Assembly (NCBI RefSeq): GCF_030523985.1
Contig: NZ_JAUNHK010000001.1
Location: forward strand, 72,001-110,735
Direction of reading: 5' to 3'
DNA from: Deinococcus sp.
GTDB lineage: Bacteria > Deinococcota > Deinococci > Deinococcales > Deinococcaceae
DNA: 38,735 nucleotides
In this document: positions 21,869-29,903 of the stretch, one piece after another
Numbering within the stretch: the first letter of the stretch is position 1
Layout of the letters: each line of letters begins with the position of its first letter
The notes under the pieces: model-generated
What the model saw: only the letters and a program-made list of their open reading frames with translations
Database searches by the model: none
What the model was told of the DNA's origin: nothing
Translations under genes and position numbers: made by a program

Positions 21869-24800
21869 CAGGGTTGCCCCTCCATTTCGGGCGCTTCGGA
21901 TGTGGGCGCGGCAACGCGGACCGGGGCCGTGTCGGTGACAACCTGCTGGGACGCCACCTGTTGGGCCACGCCGCCCTGCTGACCGTCGTCGAGCATGAAG
22001 TCCAGACGCACGTAAGCGCCCTGACGGGTGTACAGGTTGGAGTTGATGCCTGTAAAGCCCATGGGGTTGTAACCCAGGGTGACCCAGGTCCCCGGCAGGG
22101 CACGCACGCTGCCCTCGATGCCGAAGCTGTAGCCCTGGTAACCCGTGGCGGGTTGCAGCAGGGCGCGGGCCGCCAGACCCAGACCCAGACGGTCGGTGAA
22201 GTAATAGGTGCCGCTGGCCGACGCCTGATAGGTGGCGCTGTTGGGCTGGTTGAGCAGCATCCGGCCCGCGATGCCGCCGCGCAGGGCGTAGCGGGGCACG
22301 TGGTATTCCAGGTTCGCTTCACCGATGACTTCGGGGTTCTGGGCGGCCAGTGCGCCGTCCTTGTAGCGCAGGTAGGCCAAGCCCTGCCACTCGCTGGCCC
22401 GCAGCGCGGCGCTGATGGCGACGTTGTTGCCGGTATCGGTGGCTTTCGGCCCCATCACGCGGGTCGCGTCGGTGCTGAGGGTCAGGCGGTCGTTGACCGA
22501 GTAGCTCGCGCCACCCTTGAGCGCCACGCGGAAGCCGTCTTGCTTGTGCGACACGTCGCTGCCCAGGGTCGCCACCAGACGCTCGTCCTTGTAGCGCAAG
22601 CTCGCCCCGGCGTTCCAGCCGTCGTCGTCACCCGCGAGGTCGAGCAGGTAGCCACCGTTGAGGCCCAGCGACACCTTGTCGTTGATGGGCAGGGTGGTGT
22701 CCATCCCGAAACGGGCGCGGTTGCCCCAGCCGTCTGCACCGGGCAGGTCGTAGTTGACCGCCACGTTGGTCATGCCGAAGCGCGAGTTCAGGCCCACCGA
22801 GGCGCGGCTGTCCTTGCCCCAGCGCACTTCGTCACGGGCAGTCAACGTCACGTTCTCGCGGATAGGTGCCGTCGCCGTAACGGTGGTCGTCGGGGTCAGT
22901 TCGCCGCCGATAGGCTGGGCATGCTCGACCTTGACGACGTAGCCGCTCTTGCTGTAGCCCGCGCTGCCCACCAATCCGAAGCCCTTCTGGTCACCGAAGC
23001 CCGCACGCACGCCCAGACCCACCGTGAAGGGTTTGAGGTCGTAGGTCGCCTTCACGTCGGCGTAGCCACCGTCCTTGCCCACCTGGTCGTCGGTACGGGC
23101 ATTCTTGCGGTAGTAGCCCGACACGCCCACGCCGAGGCGGTCCGTCACCTTGTAGGCGGCGTCGCCGCTGACGGCCAGACCGTTTTCGACCTGGTTCAGG
23201 CCGGTGTACTTGGGGTCCTGGTAGCGCACGCTGCCGTTGGCCTGCACGCGCTCGGCCTGCACGTTGGCCGTGCCCGTCACCATCACGCCGCCGCCACTGT
23301 AGGCGGTCAGCAGGTCGGCGCGGCTGATACCGTCGGCGTAGCGGGCGCGAACGCCTACGCTGGTCGTCCCGTCGAGGGCCACCGCCGCCGCGCCCAGGGT
23401 CAGGCGGTCCTGCATCAGGCGGGTGCTGGCCTGCACGCCCCAGGCAATCTGGCGCTGGGTCATGGGGTCGTCCAGGCGGTAGCGAACGCGCACCAGCTGG
23501 TTGTTGCCTTCCTCATCGGTCAGGCCGACGGCCTTCTGGAAGTACACGACGCCGCTGGAGTAGTCCACGGTGTAGTCGCGCAGGCGTTGCAGACGCTTGA
23601 TCTGCTCGGCTCCGGTACGCGCATCCACCGAGACGACCTCGACCACTTCGCTGTCGGCCAGCAGGTTCGCCTTGCCCAGGCTCAGGACGCGGGTGCCGTC
23701 GGCGGGGAACTCGGCCTGCACCTCGCCCTTGGGCAGCGCCGCCACGAAGCCCGACACCTGTGGGTTGGTGCGGGTATAGCCGCTGAGGGCCGTGGGGTTG
23801 ATGCCGAGGTTGAACACGTCCACCGGCAGCGCCGACTGGCGGTACTGCACGTTGAAACGGGGGTGCTCGTAGCGGAAGGCCACCGGGTCAATGCCTTGCA
23901 GCGGAATGTCGTGAACGCTGGCGTCACCGTAGGTGGGGTAGCGCTCCAGCGGGTTAGCAGTGTTGGGCAGGCCCGCCTTCTTGTCCTGCGCGAAGGCGAA
24001 CTGTCCGTTCGTTCCACGCTCCGCCGTCATCGCTCCGGCTCCGGCCACGTAGAGTTTGCCTTCACCGATAGGGGTTTCGAGGTAGCCCGCAGCGCGAACT
24101 TCGCCCGCGGCTGCGCCACCGCTGCCCAGCAGAGCACCTGCCGACACTGTACCGATACCGACGCGGGTCTTGCTCGGCACGGCCTCAAAGCTGCGGACGA
24201 CGGGCTTGTCGCCCACCAGCACCTTCACGTCGAAGCGCACCGGAGCATTGAGGGGTTGCATTTCCAGCACGCCCTCGCCGTCCTTGAGGGTGATCTGGTA
24301 GCTGCCCACCGTCGGCTGGGCGTCACGGCGCTCGGGTTCCAGCGAGGTCTGCACCGTCACCGTGCTGCCGTTAGGGAGGCCCGCCGCGTCAAGCAGTTTG
24401 ATGCCGACCTTGATGGGCGTCACGCCGTCGGCCACCAGTTGCTCCGGGGTCAGTTCGGCGGTAACCGGCACACCGGCGAGGTACACCTTGACCTGCTGCC
24501 CGCCGTAAGCGATCACGTTCTCGCCGGGCTTGAGCACCTGACCGAAAAACTCGCGGCGCTGCGTTCCCTTGCCGGGGTCGGTGACCTTTTTGCCGAGGGT
24601 GGCGGCATCCACAGCCACGCCGTTGACGGTCGGCAGAGACGCGTCGTCCATGTTGCCCTGCACGGCCACCGTGATGCGGTCGCGGTCACGGTAGATGGTT
24701 CCGGCGGCAGGCAGCTTGAGTTCGCCGGGGTTTTCCTGGACCTCGGCCTGCACGCTGACCGGACGCAGCCCGTTCAGGTCGTCGAGGTTGCCGTCACCGA

Positions 24801-26757
24801 CCAGGACTTCCAGGTTGTTCTTGGCGTACTTGCCGACCAGGGTGGGGCTTTCGAGGGCGCCCAGCGCACCTTCGTGGGTGACTTTGTAGGTCAGCACGCC
24901 ACGCGGCGCACCCGGCGTCGTCCAGTACAGCTTGCCGCTCGGCCCGGTCTGGGGGTCGGTCAGGGCTTTGCCGTTAAGCGTGCTGCTGCCCGCCACGTAG
25001 GTCGCGTCTTTGGGCGGCTGGTGGGCAATGACGATCTGGGTGGCGGCCTTCGGAGAATCGAAGGGAATCCGCACCGTGCTTTCGCGCTGCACCGCCACCA
25101 CGGTCTTGGCGGGAGGCGGAGGCGGGGTCACCGTCAGCGTGCCGACCACCGTCTGCTGGCTGTCGCAGGCGCTGCTGAGGGTCGCTTGCAGGTCGCCCTG
25201 TCCGGCTTCCTCGCCCTTCACGCGGGCGCGGTAGCTGAGGGTCTTTTCCTCGCCGGGCTGCAACTCGCCGCTGAAAGTCGCGGGGTCGAGGGCTTCCAGA
25301 CGCTCGCCGGGGTTGTCGGTGAGCTGGTAGGGGGCCGCTACCGTGCTGGTGTTCTTGAGGGTCAGCGTCACCGTCACCGTTTCGCCGGGTTTGACCTCGG
25401 AGAGTTCGGCGCGGCGCAGTTCGATCTGGGTCGCCGTCGGCAGCACCCGCAGGTCGAGGTTCTGGCTCTTGTTCCAGGGCAGCAGGGTCGCGGTTGCGCT
25501 GACCTGCCCAGCCGCTTCCGGGCCAGCCTTGGCCTCGAAAACCAGCACCCCAGGGTTGGCGGCGTCCACACGGGCCGTCACCGAGGTTTCGCCATCTGCC
25601 GTAAAGCCCTTGGGCAGCTTGACCTGCACATTGGCGGGCAGCGGCTGGCGCTCGAATTCGGTGGTGGCGCGGGCCGTGAACTTGACCACGTCGCCCACAC
25701 ACACTTCAGGCTTGTCGGCGCTGAAGCTGAGGTCCATCTGGGGCTTGACCTGCACCTTGACGGTTTTGGTCTGCTCCTTCTCGACCGTGACCGCCGTCTG
25801 GTCAATGGTGACCTCGGCGCCCTTAATCGGCTCGGCTTCCAGAGCGTATTCCTGCGCGGGCAGCGTAAACGGCCCGGCGGAGCCCTGCACTTCGTAAGCC
25901 TGTTCGCCCACCTGCACGGTGGCCTGGGTCGGCAGCGTTTCGTCGGGCAGCACCAGCTCGGCCACCAGTTGCAGTTTGCCGGTGGTGTCGGCGTTGACGA
26001 CCGTGATGGGCGCACCCGTCAGCTCGAAACCGACGGTGTTGGAGTACTGGAAGGTGTCCTTGGGCTGACGCAGGTAGACCGTGTAGTTGCCTTTGGCTTC
26101 GGGAACCTGAATGTCGTCCCACTCCAACTGACCGCTGACCTTGATGGGGTAGGTGTTGCCCTCGGCGTCACGCAGTTCGGCTTCCAGTTCCTTGGGGCCG
26201 TCGCCGTCGTACATCCGCAGCGACATCGCGCCGCCGGGGTTGTAGACGTTCAGCGCCGGAACCCAGTCGTTGCTGCGAACCGTGACGTTGAGGTGGTCTG
26301 CCTGCACCGCCGCGCTGATGGAGTTCAGGCGGAAAGCGAAGGTGTTCTTGCCGTTGCCCTCGGTGGTGACCTTGAGGGTGTAGGTTCCGGCGGGCAGGTC
26401 TTCGTTGATGAAAGTCTGCCAGTCCTGGGCACCCAGGCCGTAGTCGAATTCTTTGACGACCTCGCCCTCGGCATTGGTCAGGACGAAGGTGCTCGACACG
26501 GGGGCTTTGGGCTTCTCGGTGGAGTAGTTCTCGTCACCGTAGTAGTCGGGGCTGCGGTAGTCCTGGGGGTCGAACTGCGCCCCATAGACATCCAGTTGCA
26601 CACGGGAAGAAACCCCGACCACCAGTTTCAGTTCCTGGTCGCCCACCGTCCACATCAGCTTGTTGCCGACGGAGGTGAGGGGCAGAGACGTCGCGATTTC
26701 CTGGGCGGTCGCCGCGCCCAGCAGCGCCGCCGTCAGGGTGGTAATGGCGCGTTTCAC
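21868..26757 (-). CDS. Giant Ig-like plus outer-membrane beta-barrel protein
   Basis: 1629 aa, start GTG 26757 after GGAGGT. A short signal peptide (MKRAITTLTAALLGAATAQ) is followed by about 840 residues of beta-sandwich modules, one being a clear DUF11/CARDB-like module (ELSEVKPGETVTVTLTLKNTS) and one after a PPPPPA linker. A plug- or hinge-like region (about 860-1100) contains PLERYPTYGDASVHDIPLQG and YTVDYSSGVVYFQKAVGL. From about 1100 to 1605 the sequence alternates amphipathic strands and turns (GVRARYADG, VGVSGYYRKNARTD, ATLGSDVSHKQDG, GAYVRLDFML), as in a large outer-membrane barrel. A 25-residue tail follows the last strand. It sits 2 nt after the 999-aa gene and overlaps the 876-aa gene. 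It likely forms the membrane anchor or pore of the system; no specific family is recognised. Confidence 0.83.
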   Translation of the reverse strand: MKRAITTLTAALLGAATAQEIATSLPLTSVGNKLMWTVGDQELKLVVGVSSRVQLDVYGAQFDPQDYRSPDYYGDENYSTEKPKAPVSSTFVLTNAEGEVVKEFDYGLGAQDWQTFINEDLPAGTYTLKVTTEGNGKNTFAFRLNSISAAVQADHLNVTVRSNDWVPALNVYNPGGAMSLRMYDGDGPKELEAELRDAEGNTYPIKVSGQLEWDDIQVPEAKGNYTVYLRQPKDTFQYSNTVGFELTGAPITVVNADTTGKLQLVAELVLPDETLPTQATVQVGEQAYEVQGSAGPFTLPAQEYALEAEPIKGAEVTIDQTAVTVEKEQTKTVKVQVKPQMDLSFSADKPEVCVGDVVKFTARATTEFERQPLPANVQVKLPKGFTADGETSVTARVDAANPGVLVFEAKAGPEAAGQVSATATLLPWNKSQNLDLRVLPTATQIELRRAELSEVKPGETVTVTLTLKNTSTVAAPYQLTDNPGERLEALDPATFSGELQPGEEKTLSYRARVKGEEAGQGDLQATLSSACDSQQTVVGTLTVTPPPPPAKTVVAVQRESTVRIPFDSPKAATQIVIAHQPPKDATYVAGSSTLNGKALTDPQTGPSGKLYWTTPGAPRGVLTYKVTHEGALGALESPTLVGKYAKNNLEVLVGDGNLDDLNGLRPVSVQAEVQENPGELKLPAAGTIYRDRDRITVAVQGNMDDASLPTVNGVAVDAATLGKKVTDPGKGTQRREFFGQVLKPGENVIAYGGQQVKVYLAGVPVTAELTPEQLVADGVTPIKVGIKLLDAAGLPNGSTVTVQTSLEPERRDAQPTVGSYQITLKDGEGVLEMQPLNAPVRFDVKVLVGDKPVVRSFEAVPSKTRVGIGTVSAGALLGSGGAAAGEVRAAGYLETPIGEGKLYVAGAGAMTAERGTNGQFAFAQDKKAGLPNTANPLERYPTYGDASVHDIPLQGIDPVAFRYEHPRFNVQYRQSALPVDVFNLGINPTALSGYTRTNPQVSGFVAALPKGEVQAEFPADGTRVLSLGKANLLADSEVVEVVSVDARTGAEQIKRLQRLRDYTVDYSSGVVYFQKAVGLTDEEGNNQLVRVRYRLDDPMTQRQIAWGVQASTRLMQDRLTLGAAAVALDGTTSVGVRARYADGISRADLLTAYSGGGVMVTGTANVQAERVQANGSVRYQDPKYTGLNQVENGLAVSGDAAYKVTDRLGVGVSGYYRKNARTDDQVGKDGGYADVKATYDLKPFTVGLGVRAGFGDQKGFGLVGSAGYSKSGYVVKVEHAQPIGGELTPTTTVTATAPIRENVTLTARDEVRWGKDSRASVGLNSRFGMTNVAVNYDLPGADGWGNRARFGMDTTLPINDKVSLGLNGGYLLDLAGDDDGWNAGASLRYKDERLVATLGSDVSHKQDGFRVALKGGASYSVNDRLTLSTDATRVMGPKATDTGNNVAISAALRASEWQGLAYLRYKDGALAAQNPEVIGEANLEYHVPRYALRGGIAGRMLLNQPNSATYQASASGTYYFTDRLGLGLAARALLQPATGYQGYSFGIEGSVRALPGTWVTLGYNPMGFTGINSNLYTRQGAYVRLDFMLDDGQQGGVAQQVASQQVVTDTAPVRVAAPTSEAPEMEGQP

Positions 26758-26759
26758 TC

Positions 26760-29759
26760 TCAGTACCTCCAGCTTGCCGTCGGGTCAGTGACGGCGGCCT
26801 TGGAATCGCCCAGCCAACGGAAGCGGTAGGTCACCGCACGTTCGCCCGTCGGCAGCGGGTCGAAGTTCAGAATATTTTCGCCGTCCACGAGCTGTGCGCC
26901 CTGGGGCAGCGGATCGGTGAGGGTAAAGCCGGGCAGAGGCTGGCTGTTGCTCAGAATCAGTTGCACGCGGTACACCCCCTTATCTTCGGTCGTGAAGACC
27001 TGTTTGTTCACCTGCATGGCCTTTTGCGCCCCTTCAGGACCGCCGGTGATTCGCAGCGTGGTGTCACGAATTACGGCGATGTCACCGCCGTCGGGGGCCA
27101 GCGGGAAGTCCACGCTGGTCAGGTTGCGAACGTACACCTGACGGCTACCGGGCAGGCCACTGTCCTGCGGCATCTTCAGGCTGGGCAGCGCCACCGAGTT
27201 GGGGTCGAGGCGCAGGCCCCAGGTCTGTTCGCGCACGTTGCGGAAGTGGTAGCGCCCTTCGGCGTCGGTCACGGCAATGCGGCCGTTCGCCAGAATGACG
27301 CGGGCTTTGGGGCAAGGCAGGTCCACGCGGTAGTCGTAGACGCCGTTGCGGTTGCGGTCAAGGAACACGTACCCGACGAGGTCGGCGTTGTTGACCCCGA
27401 AGCTCAGCGGTTCCACCTTGTTCAGAACCTGTGCGTTCTTGGTCTGGGTTTCACGGTCACTCGCCACGGCGCGGGCCACCGCGTTGTTACGCAGTTGCGG
27501 GTCGGCTTCCGGGGTCACGGTGGCCTTGAAGCGAACCTGGGCGCTCTTGCCCGGTTCAATCAGCGGAATCGTCCAGACGTAGGTGCGGGTGGCGGCATCA
27601 ATGCGCGGGTCAACCGGCGTGAAGTCCGTACCCACGGCCGTCGTGGCGCGGTAGCCACTGCTTCCGGCGATGTAGTTCAGCCCCACCGGCAGCACGTCCT
27701 TGATCTCGATGTTCGTCAGAGGCAGCGTGGCGCTGTTGTTGGTCACGGTGAAGACGTAGGTGACTTCCTCACCGAAGCTGACCGTGGGCGGGTTGCTTTC
27801 CTTGATCAGGGTGAAGTTGCCGCTGTTGAAGACGGTGTTGTTGGTGGGCGGCGAGACCAGCGGCGTGGTGAACTGGTCGCTCGTCACGTTGAAGGTGTTG
27901 ATCAGAACCGCGCCGTCGACTGCGTCTGCCGGAACGCGGATCTTGACGGTCAGCGTCACCGTCTCGCCGGGCTGCACTGTGCCCAGACGCCAGACGACCT
28001 CGCCGTTTTCCAGCACGCCGCCCCGATCAGCACTCAGGAATTCGACGGCGGTTCCCGTCGCCTGCGCCTTCAAGACACTCTGGCTGGTGACGCTTTGGTT
28101 CACAGCGCTTGCCGAGAGCTTGGATACGGGCGCGGTGACCGCACTGGGCTTCACACCGGTGCCGGGCGGGTAGACGATGCTCAGCGGGTCACGGACGACC
28201 ACGTTCAGCAGCGGCACAGGCAGGCTGTTGGTGAAGCTCAGGGTGTAGGTCATCTCCTCACCCGGACCCACCAGCGTGCCGTTGCCCCGGTCGCTGACCT
28301 TGGTCAAGCCGATGGTGTTGGGGTAGACGGTCGTGATCTGGTCGATGGTGCGGTTGGGCGCGGCTCCCTTGGAGCTTTCGCTGATGAGCGTGGCTTCGAC
28401 CCGTGTGGGCTCCGTCGGCTCGGTGACATAGCAGGCCTGAAAATCGGCGGTGGCCTGCGGGTCGAGGGTGACCACGAAGGCGTTGCCGGAAAGGGGCTGT
28501 CCCGCCAGGTCGCGAAGCTGGGCTTCCGCTCCGGCAGTCAGGTTTTCTACACGCGTCGTGATGGTATCGGGCAGGTCACCCAGGTTCTGCACGGTGTGGG
28601 TAAAGCACACGACCTGACCACCGAGCGCCTGCTCGCGCACCTGACGGTCGTTGGCACTCAGTTCGCCGCCGGGGAGGGCCTGCGGGTTGCCCTGCGGCCC
28701 GAGTGCGATGCCCGGCTCGGGGCGGATGGTTACCACGGCAGAGGCGTCGATGGTGGCTCCGCCGCTCGTCACCGTCGCCACGTTGCGGCGGGTGGTGGCG
28801 TCTACACGCGGAGCCTGCACCCGGAAGGTGAGCACCAGATTGCCGCCCTGGGCGACAGCAGGCGTCCGTGCCCGGATGCCGAGAACCGTCTGGGGCTGCG
28901 TGGTGTTCCAGGTGACGCCATCGGCGGTGTATTCGAGGACCGCAGCGGCGGCAGCTGTTCCACCGAGGCGGGCGCTGCCACTCACGAAGGTGAAGTCGCG
29001 CATGTCCGCCGTGTTGAGGAAGTCGGTGACGACCGCTTCCTGCGAGGTGCCGCCCGTATTGCTCAGAACCACATTGACGGTGGTTTCTTCGCCGGGGCGC
29101 ACCTCGGTGGGGGCAAAGGTCTTTTGCAGCGCCAGCGCGGGCGGGTCGGTCAGGAGCACCTGAGCCACGTTGTCGGCATCACGACCACCCGCAGTGTCCA
29201 CGCTGTTACTCGTGCAGCTCGCGATCAGGTTGGGGTAGGCCGTGCCACGCGCACTTTCCGCCGCCGAAACCCGAACCAGCAGGTTCACGGTCTGGTCGGC
29301 CCCTACCGTGGTACTCGTCACAGCAGATTCGCCTGCATCCACCGCACCGTTGCCGTTGGTGTCCTGGTAGATGGTCAGTTGTGGCGTGAACTGCGACGCC
29401 GTTTCCGTGACTGCGCTCAGGTTATACAGGCTGCTCACGTTCCCGGCGTTGGAGAGCTGATAGCGCAGGAAGCCCGTGCCACCGGGGTCGAGCGTGATGC
29501 TCTGCCCAGGCGCACTGACGCTGCCGTTCGGTGTGACGCTGGCGCTACAGACCGGGTTGATAACCGTTTCCACCACGGGGCTGGGCACACGACCGGGCTG
29601 ACCATCGAGCAGCACATAGTCCAGGGTGGCCTGGTTACGAATGACCGTGCCCGCAGGCGTTCCAGCACTCAGGGCGGGAGTGCTCAGCGCGAGACTCAGC
29701 GCCAGCAGCGGCGCGGTGAACTTTAGGCGAGACTGTTTCAGTCCAAGGGATTGTTGCAC
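26760..29759 (-). CDS. Exported DUF11-repeat protein with EF-hand-like loop and SdrD-B-like domain
   Basis: 999 aa from GTG 29759, chosen because GGGAGG stands 4 nt before it and a good signal peptide follows (cut near ALSA-GT). The longer open frame upstream has no signal-like start. The N-terminal domain is homologous to that of the 671-aa protein and has a calcium-binding-type loop, D133-TNGNG-AVDAGE144. Several DUF11-type domains follow (for example about 240-370 and 510-770). An SdrD-B/prealbumin-like domain (about 790-860) starts GYVFLDRNRNGVYDY. A last beta module ends in TDPTASWRY. The stop lies 2 nt before the barrel gene, so the two are probably translated together and may form one complex. 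Role unknown; a surface assembly is inferred. Confidence 0.83.
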   Translation of the reverse strand: MQQSLGLKQSRLKFTAPLLALSLALSTPALSAGTPAGTVIRNQATLDYVLLDGQPGRVPSPVVETVINPVCSASVTPNGSVSAPGQSITLDPGGTGFLRYQLSNAGNVSSLYNLSAVTETASQFTPQLTIYQDTNGNGAVDAGESAVTSTTVGADQTVNLLVRVSAAESARGTAYPNLIASCTSNSVDTAGGRDADNVAQVLLTDPPALALQKTFAPTEVRPGEETTVNVVLSNTGGTSQEAVVTDFLNTADMRDFTFVSGSARLGGTAAAAAVLEYTADGVTWNTTQPQTVLGIRARTPAVAQGGNLVLTFRVQAPRVDATTRRNVATVTSGGATIDASAVVTIRPEPGIALGPQGNPQALPGGELSANDRQVREQALGGQVVCFTHTVQNLGDLPDTITTRVENLTAGAEAQLRDLAGQPLSGNAFVVTLDPQATADFQACYVTEPTEPTRVEATLISESSKGAAPNRTIDQITTVYPNTIGLTKVSDRGNGTLVGPGEEMTYTLSFTNSLPVPLLNVVVRDPLSIVYPPGTGVKPSAVTAPVSKLSASAVNQSVTSQSVLKAQATGTAVEFLSADRGGVLENGEVVWRLGTVQPGETVTLTVKIRVPADAVDGAVLINTFNVTSDQFTTPLVSPPTNNTVFNSGNFTLIKESNPPTVSFGEEVTYVFTVTNNSATLPLTNIEIKDVLPVGLNYIAGSSGYRATTAVGTDFTPVDPRIDAATRTYVWTIPLIEPGKSAQVRFKATVTPEADPQLRNNAVARAVASDRETQTKNAQVLNKVEPLSFGVNNADLVGYVFLDRNRNGVYDYRVDLPCPKARVILANGRIAVTDAEGRYHFRNVREQTWGLRLDPNSVALPSLKMPQDSGLPGSRQVYVRNLTSVDFPLAPDGGDIAVIRDTTLRITGGPEGAQKAMQVNKQVFTTEDKGVYRVQLILSNSQPLPGFTLTDPLPQGAQLVDGENILNFDPLPTGERAVTYRFRWLGDSKAAVTDPTASWRY

Positions 29760-29852
29760 GTTGCCTCCCAAACTCAGGGTTGACTTCAAAAACGGGTGTC
29801 TTTTGTTGTGAGGGATACGAAAAGGAGAAGTCTTACATGAACAAGTGAGCGA

Positions 29853-29892
29853 AAGCGGCGCACCCCGCCCAAGGGCAGAGCGTGCGCCGCTT
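29853..29892 (-). terminator. Strong intercistronic hairpin (possible partial terminator or stabiliser)
   Basis: AAGCGGCGCAC and GTGCGCCGCTT form a perfect 11-bp stem, with a smaller GCCC/GGGC hairpin in the loop. It starts 12 nt after the stop of the 671-aa gene. There is no proper T-run, so it may set relative expression within the operon instead of ending it. The remaining 29760-29852 holds a weak AT-richer stretch and the ribosome-binding site of the next gene. Confidence 0.5.
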
Positions 29893-29903
29893 GGCAAGGG
29901 GCC

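Noticed and set aside
21874..26829. Open frame of 1651 codons on the plus strand
   Set aside because: It is the exact antisense of the barrel protein gene. It has no signal peptide or domain, is rich in His/Gly/Arg/Val as expected from antisense of GC-rich code, and has no ribosome-binding site.
26961..29726. Open frame of 921 codons on the plus strand
   Set aside because: Antisense of the 999-aa DUF11 protein; no start signals or domains.
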